Shown: positions 1-6,119 of the stretch, in pieces
How positions within the stretch are numbered: position 1 is the stretch's first letter
Layout: the number at the start of each line of letters is the position of its first letter
Assembly (NCBI GenBank): GCA_023442215.1
Contig: JAEZMP010000593.1
Location: forward strand, 1 to 8,779
DNA: 8,779 nucleotides
Direction of reading: 5' to 3'
DNA from: Pseudomonadota bacterium
GTDB lineage: Bacteria > Pseudomonadota > Alphaproteobacteria > Rhizobiales > Segnochrobactraceae
Program-made: the position numbers and the translations under genes
The notes under the pieces: model-generated
Seen by the model: only the letters and a program-made list of their open reading frames with translations
What the model was told of the DNA's origin: nothing
The model's database searches: none

Positions 1-614
1 ACAGCACCATCCTGCGCGGCGTCGGCGAGGCGTTCCAGCCGACCGGCGGCCTCAAGGTGCTGAAGGGACCGCTCGGCCACGCCGTGATCAAGACCTCGGC
101 CGTGGCGCACGAACGCCACGTCATCGAGGCGCCGGCGCGCGTGTTCCACAGTCAGGAAGAGTTGCAGCAGGCGTTCCGCGCGGGCTCGCTCACCGGCGAC
201 TTCATCGCCGTCGTGCGCTTCCAGGGTCCGAAGGCGAATGGTATGCCCGAGCTGCACAAGCTGATGCCGCCGCTCGGCGTGCTGCAGGACCGGGGTCAGC
301 GCGTGGCGCTCGTCACCGACGGTCGCATGTCCGGTGCGTCCGGAAAGGTTCCGGCGGCGATCCACGTCACGCCGGAAGCCGTCGACGGCGGCCCGATTGC
401 CAAGATCCAGGACGGCGACATCATCCGGCTCGACGCCGTCACCGGCCGACTCGAAATCCTCGTCGAGGATCATATCTGGGCGCAGCGCCTGCCGGCGGTC
501 GCCGATCTTTCCACCTCGGCGTTCGGCGTCGGGCGCGAGCTGTTCGCACCGCTGCGTGCGTCGGTCGGCGCGGCCGACAAGGGCGCCACCATCTTCTCGG
601 GAATTGCCGCATGA
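1..614 (+). CDS. edd: Phosphogluconate dehydratase, C-terminal part (5' end outside window)
   Basis: This is the last 203 residues of 6-phosphogluconate dehydratase, the first committed enzyme of the Entner-Doudoroff pathway (6-phosphogluconate to 2-keto-3-deoxy-6-phosphogluconate, cytosolic, an Fe-S enzyme of the IlvD/Edd family). The reading frame is open from base 3 and reads [16 protein letters not shown], so the gene begins upstream and the GTG at 57 is only an internal valine. Family hallmarks are clear: [18 protein letters not shown] (bases about 234-287) and [19 protein letters not shown] (about 310-366). The match to the E. coli Edd C-terminus continues to the end ([17 protein letters not shown]). 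The cysteines that bind the Fe-S cluster lie in the missing part. The stop codon TGA overlaps the ATG of eda (ATGA), so the two are translationally coupled. The pathway-specific partner next door and the motifs distinguish it from dihydroxy-acid dehydratase (IlvD). Confidence 0.96.
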   Translation, partial: STILRGVGEAFQPTGGLKVLKGPLGHAVIKTSAVAHERHVIEAPARVFHSQEELQQAFRAGSLTGDFIAVVRFQGPKANGMPELHKLMPPLGVLQDRGQRVALVTDGRMSGASGKVPAAIHVTPEAVDGGPIAKIQDGDIIRLDAVTGRLEILVEDHIWAQRLPAVADLSTSAFGVGRELFAPLRASVGAADKGATIFSGIAA

Positions 615-1276
615 ACGTTTCGTCCCCTGCCACCGCCGCGCCGAAGACCAATGCCGGGCTAGAGCCGATCCTGAAGCTTGCGCCCGTTGTGCCGGTGATG
701 ATCATCGAGGATCTCAAGACCGCCGTGCCGCTGGCCCGCGCCCTGGTCGCGGGCGGCCTCAAGGCCCTCGAGATCACGCTGCGCACGCCGGTGGCGCTGG
801 AGGCGGCGCGTCTCATCGCTGCCGAAGTCGAAGGCGCGGAGGTCGGCATCGGCACGGTGCTGACGGCGGCGCAGCTCGAACAGTGCGACGCCATCGGCGC
901 CAAGTTCGCCGTGTCGCCCGGCGCGACGGCACGTCTGCTCGACGCGGCCGATAGTGCCGCGACGCCGTTGCTGCCGGGCTCGGGCACGCCTTCCGAATCG
1001 ATGATGCTGCTGGAGCGCGGTTACGTGTTTCAGAAGTTCTTCCCGGCCGAGCCCTCCGGCGGCGCGGCTTATCTCGGCTCCCTCTCCTCGCCGCTGCCGG
1101 CGGTCCGATTCTGCCCGACCGGCGGCGTAACGCCCGAGAAGGCGAAGGCCTATCTCAAGCTGAAGAACATCATCTGCGTCGGCGGTTCCTGGATGGCGCC
1201 GAAGGAACTCGTCGCCGCCGGCGACTGGGCAGCGATCACGGCCCTGTCGGCCGAGGCTGCCGCGCTCGGCCGTTGA
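611..1276 (+). CDS. eda: KDPG aldolase (2-dehydro-3-deoxy-phosphogluconate aldolase)
   Basis: A 221-residue class I aldolase that cleaves 2-keto-3-deoxy-6-phosphogluconate to pyruvate and glyceraldehyde 3-phosphate, the second Entner-Doudoroff step. The Schiff-base lysine is K142 in FQKFFPAE, and the conserved glutamate is E54 in LEITLRT. The phosphate-binding stretches GIGTVL (80-85), CPTGGV (168-173) and CVGGSW (189-194) are all present in order. Length fits the bacterial trimeric family (about 210-220 residues), with an extra 15-residue N-terminal tail rich in Ala, Ser and Pro. The ATG start overlaps the edd stop by 4 bases; a partial ribosome binding site (CGGGA) sits about 9 bases upstream inside edd. 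It is probably transcribed with edd and ends at the intrinsic terminator about 60 bases downstream. Some Eda proteins also act on 4-hydroxy-2-oxoglutarate, which cannot be judged here. Confidence 0.97.
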   Translation: MNVSSPATAAPKTNAGLEPILKLAPVVPVMIIEDLKTAVPLARALVAGGLKALEITLRTPVALEAARLIAAEVEGAEVGIGTVLTAAQLEQCDAIGAKFAVSPGATARLLDAADSAATPLLPGSGTPSESMMLLERGYVFQKFFPAEPSGGAAYLGSLSSPLPAVRFCPTGGVTPEKAKAYLKLKNIICVGGSWMAPKELVAAGDWAAITALSAEAAALGR

Positions 1277-1336
1277 ACCCGGTTCACGGAACGCGGGCTC
1301 GTCCGCGAACTCCGGCATCGACTTCTGCCTGATATG

Positions 1337-1373
1337 AGGGCGTTTTTGATCATCCGGTCAGAAGCGCCCTTTT
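1337..1373 (+). terminator. Intrinsic terminator after edd-eda
   Basis: Bases 1337-1350 pair with 1357-1370 in a 14-pair stem (AGGGCG with CGCCCT at its base, then a U/A/G-rich upper part with four G-U wobbles) around a 6-base loop, CATCCG. The 3' arm runs directly into TTTT. It sits 60 bases after the eda stop and points the same way, so it is the natural end of the edd-eda transcript. The T-run is short, so termination may be incomplete. Confidence 0.7.
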
Positions 1374-1576
1374 CGTAGGCAGGCTTGCCGGCGCTTTTAC
1401 AGATCTTGCGCGAAGGCGCCAGCAGACGGCAATTCAGAGTCACATTTTCGGCGATTTCAACGCATCGCGATTTTTTGCGGCCTGTGGAGGAATCGTTTTA
1501 TCGCCGGGGGCAAGCGGGAGGGCCGCCGCTGTGTCGTTGTCATGACATCAAGGGTGGCAATTGCCCATTTGGGGTG

Positions 1577-1593
1577 CAGATATCGCATATCTG
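1577..1593. promoter_or_regulatory. Candidate operator: 17-base perfect palindrome
   Basis: CAGATATCGCATATCTG has two perfect 7-base arms around CGC. Its centre (1585) lies about 53 bases before the predicted start of the small RNA near 1638, a spacing typical of activator sites. I do not recognise the binding protein. No DNA-binding regulator gene is present in the window. Confidence 0.4.
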
Positions 1594-1602
1594 GACTGCG
1601 AT

Positions 1603-1631
1603 GCTGTCGGTTGTTTGGGCAGCTTGAATAT
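1603..1631 (+). promoter_or_regulatory. Possible promoter of the candidate small RNA
   Basis: GAATAT (1626-1631) is the only A/T-rich hexamer suitably placed to start a transcript just before the first stem at 1645; the expected start is about 1638, in a run of A residues. Seventeen bases upstream the -35 position reads GCTGTC, a poor match to TTGAC. A weak -35 with a palindrome centred near -53 would fit an activator-dependent promoter, but this is inference. Confidence 0.25.
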
Positions 1632-1637
1632 GAGAAA

Positions 1638-1770
1638 AAATCGTCAGTCGGTTGATCCGAGGCGTTCCCTCCCGTTCGCCTCCCGTGGATCGCCGGCTGT
1701 TCCCCTCTGGAAGGTGTCGCATCTTCGGATGTGACGACTGTGCCGGGCCGTCAGGTCCGGCATTTTTTTT
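1638..1770 (+). ncRNA. Candidate small regulatory RNA with anti-Shine-Dalgarno loop
   Basis: Three structural elements follow one another. First, 1645-1652 pairs with 1692-1699, 1654-1658 with 1687-1691, and 1659-1664 with 1677-1682. This makes a 19-pair stem with one bulged U and a 4-base bulge, capped by the 12-base loop UUCCCUCCCGUU. Second, 1716-1723 pairs with 1728-1735 around a UUCG tetraloop closed by C-G, an exceptionally stable hairpin. Third, 1741-1749 pairs with 1754-1762 around GUCA and is followed by eight U residues, a textbook Rho-independent terminator. A small 4-pair hairpin with a CCUCU loop (1700-1712) may lie between the first two. No open frame feeds this terminator and eda already has its own. 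The layout resembles alphaproteobacterial trans-acting small RNAs that expose CCUCC-type loops (such as the αr14/NfeR1 group or the Rhodobacter cuckoo RNAs), but I cannot assign a family. The 5' end is a guess. A cis-acting attenuator is unlikely because no plus-strand gene follows. Confidence 0.62.
1741..1770 (+). terminator. Strong intrinsic terminator of the candidate small RNA
   Basis: A 9-pair stem (TGCCGGGCC with GGTCCGGCA, one G-U pair) around a GTCA loop is followed at once by eight T residues (1763-1770). It is oriented on the plus strand, away from the convergent mgtC gene. It is the strongest terminator in the window. Confidence 0.88.
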
Positions 1771-1782
1771 GGCCGAGCGGCA

Positions 1783-1821
1783 GGCGGTACCGTTCGACGG
1801 GGAATGGCGTTCCCCGCCGCC
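1783..1821. repeat. Inverted repeat between the small RNA and mgtC
   Basis: An outer 5-base arm pair (GGCGG 1783-1787, CCGCC 1817-1821) encloses a 7-pair hairpin (CGGGGAA 1798-1804, TTCCCCG 1810-1816) with a TGGCG loop. Neither strand has a T-run behind it, so it is not a clear terminator. It could protect the 3' end of an mgtC message that reads past the hairpin at 1845-1861. Confidence 0.4.
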
Positions 1822-1844
1822 TACTGATCTACCTGACGGACGAA

Positions 1845-1861
1845 GCGGGCTTAAAGCCCGC
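1845..1861 (-). terminator. Possible weak terminator of mgtC
   Basis: GCGGGCT and AGCCCGC form a perfect 7-pair stem with a 3-base loop, 16 bases past the mgtC stop codon. On the minus strand it is followed only by TTCGTCC, so the uridine tract is poor and read-through toward the convergent small RNA seems likely. Confidence 0.4.
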
Positions 1862-1876
1862 ACCCGGCCCTGGGCG

Positions 1877-2599
1877 TTACTCGACGCCGCCGGTGCTCAG
1901 TTCCCACGAGACATGAAGCACGTCGGGTTCGCGACGGATGGCGGCGACGACGGCTTCGAGGGCGGGCCGATCGACGGACGTCGCCACCAGCGTCGCCACG
2001 AGGTCGACCGCAGTGTCCGAAACCTCCTCCGTCTCGATGTCGCCCACGGGGAACTTCGCGTCGGCCAGCCGCCGGGTCAGCCTGTCGCGTACGGCCGGCG
2101 CGGCATCGTCGGCGACCGTCACGCGGATGGCGTAGGTCGCCTCGGATGTCCGGGTGTCGAGCGGCGCGCTGTTGATGACGTTGACGAGCGGCCTTAGCAG
2201 CGTGTTCCCGGCCAGCACGAACAGAGTGACCATCACCGCTTCGGCCAGCATGTCCGCGCCTGCACAGGCGCCGACCGCCGCGGCCCCCCAGAGCGTCGCA
2301 GCCGTGTTGAGGCCACGGACGTTCGCGCCCTCCTTCATGATCGCACCGGCGCCGAGAAAGCCGACGCCGGACACGACATAGGAGATTACCCGCACTGCAC
2401 CGTCGTTGCCGGTGAGCCGCATGGAGAGATCGACGAAGGCCGCAGCGCCGACCGCCACCAGCACGTTGGTGCGCAGGCCGGCCACGCGCTGGCGATATTG
2501 CCGCTCCGCGCCGATCAGCGTGCCGAGCACGAACGCCGTCGTGACGCTCATCACCGAATCGAGGAAGGACCAGAACTCGAACGTCTCGATGAAGCGCAT
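1877..2599 (-). CDS. MgtC/SapB family membrane protein
   Basis: A 240-residue inner-membrane protein of the MgtC/SapB family. Residues about 15-140 hold four or five hydrophobic segments with the family signatures GTLIGAERQ (26-34), GLRTN (41-45), SGVGFLGAGAI (77-87) and GLNTAATLWG (96-105). Residues about 150-240 form a soluble domain with an alternating strand/helix pattern, like the ACT-like C-terminal domain of MgtC. Family members help cells grow in low magnesium and, in Salmonella MgtC, act on the F1Fo ATP synthase; many relatives have no proven role, so I give no gene symbol. The ATG has an unusually strong ribosome binding site, CGGGAGGGAG, 8 bases upstream. The gene stands alone, 217 bases from the MBL gene upstream, and converges on the candidate small RNA. 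Its leader carries alternative hairpins (see separate entry). The function beyond the family is unknown. Confidence 0.9.
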   Translation of the reverse strand: MRFIETFEFWSFLDSVMSVTTAFVLGTLIGAERQYRQRVAGLRTNVLVAVGAAAFVDLSMRLTGNDGAVRVISYVVSGVGFLGAGAIMKEGANVRGLNTAATLWGAAAVGACAGADMLAEAVMVTLFVLAGNTLLRPLVNVINSAPLDTRTSEATYAIRVTVADDAAPAVRDRLTRRLADAKFPVGDIETEEVSDTAVDLVATLVATSVDRPALEAVVAAIRREPDVLHVSWELSTGGVE

Positions 2600-2605
2600 T
2601 TCGGC

Positions 2606-2614
2606 TCCCTCCCG
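2606..2614 (-). promoter_or_regulatory. mgtC ribosome binding site, matching the small RNA loop
   Basis: On the minus strand these bases read CGGGAGGGA, a near-ideal Shine-Dalgarno sequence 8 bases from the ATG that fixes the mgtC start. The same nine base pairs occur at 1666-1674 in the loop of the candidate small RNA, where the transcript carries the complement (UCCCUCCCG). With a G-U and one more G-C pair the potential duplex reaches 11 pairs (2604-2614 with 1664-1674). Confidence 0.7.
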
Positions 2615-2669
2615 GCGATGGCCGCCAGCGTGCGGTAAATCGCCGGCAGGCTCAACGGCGCCGGCGATT
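2612..2669 (-). promoter_or_regulatory. mgtC leader with mutually exclusive hairpins
   Basis: Three arms lie in the mgtC upstream region in message order: arm 1 AATCGCCGG (2669-2661), arm 2 CCGGCGATT (2646-2638) and arm 3 ATCGCCGG (2619-2612). Arm 2 is complementary to both others. Arms 1 and 2 form a 10-pair stem (counting the extra pair 2660-2647) with a 12-base loop. Arms 2 and 3 form an 8-pair stem that takes up the first two Gs of the ribosome binding site. This has the geometry of a translational switch. The transcript start is unknown; if it lies inside arm 1 the switch would not exist. Confidence 0.4.
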
Positions 2670-2739
2670 CCGCGCCGCGCGGGGCAGCGGATGTCAAAGG
2701 GGAGCTATGTGACGCCCGACAATGACAACGGCATGACGG

Positions 2740-2783
2740 CCGCTCGCATAGCAGCCGCTGACGTGTCCGCCCGCTGGCATAGC
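2740..2783. repeat. Imperfect 13-base direct repeat upstream of mgtC
   Basis: CCGCTCGCATAGC (2740-2752) and CCGCTGGCATAGC (2771-2783) match at 12 of 13 positions and are 31 bases apart, about three turns of the helix. They lie between the end of the MBL gene and the mgtC leader, where an mgtC control site would be expected. Nothing in the window identifies a binding protein. Confidence 0.4.
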
Positions 2784-2816
2784 GATCGCGGGCATGATCA
2801 TCCGCCCGCCGCGCCG

Positions 2817-3710
2817 CTACTGCTGTTGCTGGGACGCGCTCTGGCGAAGCCGCTCGGCCTCGAGGGTCGTGATGTGGCCGGTCGCGTGGTGACCCTCGAC
2901 ACCGAGCACGAAGCGCTGGCCGTCATAAGCGGGCTCGACGCCGGCCGGAAGCCGCGCCGAAAGTTCCGCATAGTCGAGATCGACGTGGAGGTCCGTCAGC
3001 ACGGCGCGACGCGGTTTCACCCGCTCGATCCAGTGCAGGGCGTCCGTCACCGAGAAATGGCTGACGTGGGGCGTATAACGCAGCGCATCGACGATCCACA
3101 GATCGAGATCGGCGAGCGGCTCCAGGCTCTCGTCCGGCAGGTCGTTCACGTCGCTCGAATAGGCGAGCCCGCCGAAGCGGAACCCGAGGGAGTCGATTTC
3201 GCCGTGATGCTGCAGGAACGGCAGCACTACGAGGTCGCCGCCGGCACCGGAAATGGTCACCGGCTGCAGCGGACGCAGCCGGTGCTCCGTCAGGATCGGC
3301 GGATAATTCGAACCGGGCGGCGTGGAGAAGCAGTAGCCGAACGCCTCGTGCATCCGGTGCGAGGTCGGCTCATCCATGTAGACGTCGATGCGATGGCGAT
3401 GGATCAGGGCGAGCGCCCGCAGGTCGTCGATGCCGTGGATGTGGTCGGCGTGGGCATGGGTGTAGAGCACGCCGTCCAGCCCCGTCACGCCGGCGTCGAG
3501 CAGTTGCTCGCGCATGTCGGCGCCGGTGTCGACGAGAACCGTGGTCTCCCCATGCGGTCCGATACGGCGGACGAGCAGCGAGCAGCGCCGCCGCCGGTTG
3601 CGCGGATCGGCGGGATCGCACGCGCCCCAGTCGCCACCGACGCGCGGCACGCCGCCGGACGAGCCACATCCGAGAATCGTGAACTCCAGTCGCGGTATCG
3701 CGTCCGTCAT
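2817..3710 (-). CDS. Metallo-beta-lactamase-fold hydrolase (PhnP/RNase Z-like)
   Basis: A 297-residue metal-dependent hydrolase with the beta-lactamase fold. The N-terminal strand and loop LGCGSSGGVPR (13-23) and the metal motif THAHADH (84-90; ligands H85, H87, D89, H90) are followed by LQHHGEIDSLGFR (167-178), YSSDVND (184-190; D187) and TDLHVD (239-244; H242), matching the PhnP and RNase Z branch. E. coli PhnP opens ribose 1,2-cyclic phosphate, but no phosphonate genes are here, so a general phosphodiesterase is as far as the evidence goes. I chose ATG 3710 because homologues start just before this strand. In-frame ATGs at 3743 and 3749 and a GTG at 3752 would add 11-14 residues and sit closer to the tatD stop; no start has a convincing ribosome binding site. 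It follows tatD by 13-55 bases depending on the start and is likely in the same operon. The C-terminus ends in QQQQ. Confidence 0.85.
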   Translation of the reverse strand: MTDAIPRLEFTILGCGSSGGVPRVGGDWGACDPADPRNRRRRCSLLVRRIGPHGETTVLVDTGADMREQLLDAGVTGLDGVLYTHAHADHIHGIDDLRALALIHRHRIDVYMDEPTSHRMHEAFGYCFSTPPGSNYPPILTEHRLRPLQPVTISGAGGDLVVLPFLQHHGEIDSLGFRFGGLAYSSDVNDLPDESLEPLADLDLWIVDALRYTPHVSHFSVTDALHWIERVKPRRAVLTDLHVDLDYAELSARLPAGVEPAYDGQRFVLGVEGHHATGHITTLEAERLRQSASQQQQ

Positions 3711-3765
3711 CGCGTCCCTGTCCACCCCATCGGCCGCCTGCATGACCATCACTCTCGAAGCGGCG

Positions 3766-4560
3766 TCAAAGCGCGGCGGCGACCGCGCCCGCCTTGGAGA
3801 ACAGGCGGAAGAAGTTCGCCGTCGTTGCGGTCGCGATCTCGGCCTCGCTCACGCCCTTCACCCTGGCGAGAACCGCCGCGGTGTGGTGCACGAACGCCGG
3901 CTCGTTGCGCTTGCCGCGATGGGGCACCGGCGCGAGATAGGGCGCGTCGGTCTCCACCAGCAGCCGGTCGAGCGGCACGGTCGCGGCGATCGCCCTCACC
4001 TCCTCCGACCGGTTGAAGGTCAGGATACCCGAGAACGAGACATAAAGCCCGAGTTCGAGCCCGACCCGCGCCAGCTCCGGCCCGGACGAGAAGCAATGCA
4101 GCACCGCCTTGAACGGGCCGGTGGCCATTTCCTCGCGCAGGATGGCCGCCACGTCCTCGTCGGCAGCGCGCGCGTGGATTACGAGCGGAAGCCCGGTCTC
4201 CCGCGCCGCGGCGATCTGCAGGCGGAAGCTAGCTGCCTGGGCCTCCCGGGGCGCCGTGTCGTAATGATAGTCGAGCCCTGCCTCGCCGATCGCGACCACT
4301 CGGGGGTGGCCCGCGAGGCGGACGAGTTCGGCGAGCGTGACTGCCTGCTCTTCCGGCTCACCCGCATTGTGAGGATGGGTGCCGACGGAGCACGTGACGT
4401 CCGGATAGTGCTCGGCGATGGCACGGATGCCGTCGAACCGGGCGACGCGGGTCGAGATCGTCACCATGTGGCCGACCCCGGCGGCGCGCGCCGCCGCGAC
4501 GATGGCGTCCCGATCCGCGAAATCGGGGAAATCTAGATGGCAGTGGCTGTCGACGAGCAT
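3766..4560 (-). CDS. TatD family metal-dependent hydrolase (YcfH-like)
   Basis: A 264-residue TIM-barrel hydrolase of the amidohydrolase superfamily. The metal ligands are where the TatD family has them: H6 and H8 in DSHCHLD, E93 in IGEAGLDYHYD, H129 in VIHARAADED, H155 in LHCFSS and D205 in ETDAPYLAP. The length is typical. Relatives are Mg-dependent 3'-5' DNases, but the YcfH subgroup commonly found next to holB and tmk has no settled substrate. The same frame stays open far upstream through metG, but the domain begins exactly at [10 protein letters not shown]. That ATG has an AGAGG site 4 bases upstream and shares one base with the metG stop (TGATG), which indicates translational coupling. 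The protein is cytosolic with no signal peptide, and is not part of the Tat export machinery despite the family name. Confidence 0.93.
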   Translation of the reverse strand: MLVDSHCHLDFPDFADRDAIVAAARAAGVGHMVTISTRVARFDGIRAIAEHYPDVTCSVGTHPHNAGEPEEQAVTLAELVRLAGHPRVVAIGEAGLDYHYDTAPREAQAASFRLQIAAARETGLPLVIHARAADEDVAAILREEMATGPFKAVLHCFSSGPELARVGLELGLYVSFSGILTFNRSEEVRAIAATVPLDRLLVETDAPYLAPVPHRGKRNEPAFVHHTAAVLARVKGVSEAEIATATTANFFRLFSKAGAVAAAL

Positions 4561-6119
4561 CACGCCTCTGCCTTTTCGGCTTCGACATAGCGCGGGAAGA
4601 CGCCGGAGGGCGCGGGCAGCGCCGTGCCCGGCACGAGCCGGCCGCCTTCGCCGAGCGTGGCGAAGCTTCGTGCCTCCGCAGAGATCCCGAGCAGGTCGAG
4701 CAGCTTCGCCGATGCGGTCGGCATCACCGCCTGCGCGAGGACGGAGACCTGCCGGACGACTTCCGCGGTCACGTAGAGCACCGTTGCCATCCGGGCCGGA
4801 TCGGTCTTGCGCAGCGTCCAGGGCTCCTCGCCGGCGAAGTAGCGGTTCGCCTCCGCGACGACGCTCCAGACATGGCCGAGGGCGACGTGGATTTCCTGCC
4901 GGTCGAACGCGGCCTTGCAGAGTGCATGAAGGCCGTCGGCCCGCGCCAGAATGTCGGCATCCGCCGCGCTGAACGCGCCCGGCTCCGGCACCTTGCCTTC
5001 GAGGTTCTTGGCGATCATCGACAGCGACCGCTGGGCGAGGTTGCCGAGATCGTTGGCGAGATCCGCGTTGATGCGCCCGACGATGGCCTCGTGGCTGTAA
5101 TTGCCGTCCTGGCCGAACGGCACCTCGCGCAGGAAGAAGTAGCGCACCTGATCGACGCCGTAGTGGTCGATCAGTGCGATCGGATCGATCACGTTGCCGA
5201 CCGATTTCGACATCTTCTCCCCGCGATTGAACAGGAAGCCGTGGGCGAACACGCGGCGCGGCAGCGGAACGCCCGCCGACATCAGGAACGCCGGCCAGTA
5301 GACCGTGTGGAAGCGCACGATGTCCTTGCCGATGACGTGGAGGTCGGCCGGCCAGAACCGCTTGTAGGAGGCCGAGTCCACATCCGGATAGCCGACGCCG
5401 GTGATGTAGTTCGTCAGTGCGTCGACCCAGACATACATCACGTGCCGGGGATTGCCGGGAACCGGAATGCCCCAATCGAACGTGGTGCGCGAGATCGAGA
5501 GGTCCTTCAGGCCGCCCTTGACGAAGCTCGTCACTTCGTTGCGCCGCTCGTCCGGACCGATGAAATCCGGATTGTCCTCGTAGAGCTTGAGAAGCCGATC
5601 CTGGTAGGCCGAGAGGCGGAAGAAGTAGCTTTCCTCTTCCACCCATTCCACCGGCGTGCCCTGGGGGCCGCGCCGCACGCCGTCGCCGCCCACGACGGTC
5701 TCGCCTTCGGCATAGAACGCCTCGTCGCGCACCGAATACCAGCCGGCATAGGAATCGAGATAGATGTCGCCGGCCGCCTCCATGGCCTGCCAGATCGCCT
5801 GGGAGGCCGCATGATGGCGGGGCTCGGTGGTGCGGATGAAGTCGTCGTTGGAGGCGCCGACCGCGGCCACCATCTTGCGGAACAGCGGGACGTTACGGTC
5901 GGCGAGTTCGCGCGCCGTGAGACCTTCACGAGCGGCCGTCTGCACCATCTTGATGCCGTGCTCGTCGGTGCCGGTCAGGAAATGGACATCGAAGCCGTCG
6001 AGCCGCTTGAAGCGCGCCAGCGTATCCGTCGCGATCACCTCATAGGCGTGGCCGATGTGCGGCGCGCCGTTCGGGTAGGCGATGGCGGTCGTGATGTAAT
6101 ATTTCGGTCGATCGGTCAT
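4560..6119 (-). CDS. metG: Methionyl-tRNA synthetase
   Basis: A 519-residue class I aminoacyl-tRNA synthetase that charges tRNA-Met with methionine. The ATP-binding HIGH motif is at 21-24 ([11 protein letters not shown]), the second signature TGTDEHGIK is at 49-57, the W-V-D-A-L-T-N-Y stretch is at 231-238, and the KMSKS loop is at 302-306 ([11 protein letters not shown]). The anticodon-binding helical domain fills the last 150 residues. There is no C-x2-C zinc knuckle and no C-terminal tRNA-binding (EMAP/Trbp111) domain, as is usual for the short alphaproteobacterial form. The ATG at 6119 gives the standard [18 protein letters not shown] start but has no recognisable Shine-Dalgarno sequence, and a short frame upstream overlaps it by ATGA. 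tatD follows with a 1-base overlap. The 203-base gap upstream with a plausible promoter suggests that transcription can start here independently of holB. Confidence 0.98.
   Translation of the reverse strand: MTDRPKYYITTAIAYPNGAPHIGHAYEVIATDTLARFKRLDGFDVHFLTGTDEHGIKMVQTAAREGLTARELADRNVPLFRKMVAAVGASNDDFIRTTEPRHHAASQAIWQAMEAAGDIYLDSYAGWYSVRDEAFYAEGETVVGGDGVRRGPQGTPVEWVEEESYFFRLSAYQDRLLKLYEDNPDFIGPDERRNEVTSFVKGGLKDLSISRTTFDWGIPVPGNPRHVMYVWVDALTNYITGVGYPDVDSASYKRFWPADLHVIGKDIVRFHTVYWPAFLMSAGVPLPRRVFAHGFLFNRGEKMSKSVGNVIDPIALIDHYGVDQVRYFFLREVPFGQDGNYSHEAIVGRINADLANDLGNLAQRSLSMIAKNLEGKVPEPGAFSAADADILARADGLHALCKAAFDRQEIHVALGHVWSVVAEANRYFAGEEPWTLRKTDPARMATVLYVTAEVVRQVSVLAQAVMPTASAKLLDLLGISAEARSFATLGEGGRLVPGTALPAPSGVFPRYVEAEKAEA

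Larger units (their letters stand above)
1374..1637. other. Non-coding stretch upstream of the candidate small RNA
   Basis: I see no protein gene here. The open frame 1385-1627 starts at a TTG without a ribosome binding site and its product resembles nothing I recognise. The stretch is noticeably richer in A/T runs than the genes around it (for example GATTTTTTGCGG near 1468-1479). Its second half holds three perfect palindromes within about 56 bases: TGTCATGACA (1538-1547), GGCAATTGCC (1556-1565) and CAGATATCGCATATCTG (1577-1593). That clustering, just before a structured RNA-like segment, suggests a control region. Confidence 0.5.

Noticed and set aside
1555..1569. Sigma-54-like TGGCA beginning at 1555
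   Set aside because: The required GC at the -12 position is absent (TT at that place), and the bases are part of the palindrome GGCAATTGCC.
1385..1627. 80-residue plus-strand open frame in the eda-mgtC gap
   Set aside because: It has a TTG start with no ribosome binding site, begins right after a terminator, overlaps all three palindromes, and its translation resembles nothing I know.
1540..1863. 107-residue minus-strand open frame opposite the small RNA
   Set aside because: It lies across strong RNA structures and a terminator and has no ribosome binding site. It is best explained as a chance frame in GC-rich DNA.
2692..2697. Perfect TTGACA -35 hexamer on the minus strand upstream of mgtC
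   Set aside because: At 17-19 bases downstream the sequence reads CGCGGA, GCGGAA or CGGAAT, none like a -10. I do not call a promoter, but a real start near 2660 from here would remove arm 1 of the leader switch.
2769..2793. 6-pair inverted repeat (GCCCGC/GCGGGC) after the MBL gene
   Set aside because: The loop is 13 bases and no T-run follows on the minus strand, so it does not qualify as a terminator.
2817..2834. Glutamine run (CAG CAA CAG CAG) ending in TAG, one change from CAG, with an open frame for about 40 codons beyond
   Set aside because: It could hint at a recent stop, but the metal ligands and fold are complete before this point and the residues beyond look unlike any conserved tail, so the present stop is taken as real.
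2406..4016. 536-residue plus-strand open frame, and similar long frames at 3514-4536 and 4872-6545
   Set aside because: These are antisense shadows of mgtC, the MBL hydrolase, tatD and metG. The minus-strand frames carry clear family motifs and the plus-strand ones are Arg-rich and unrecognisable.
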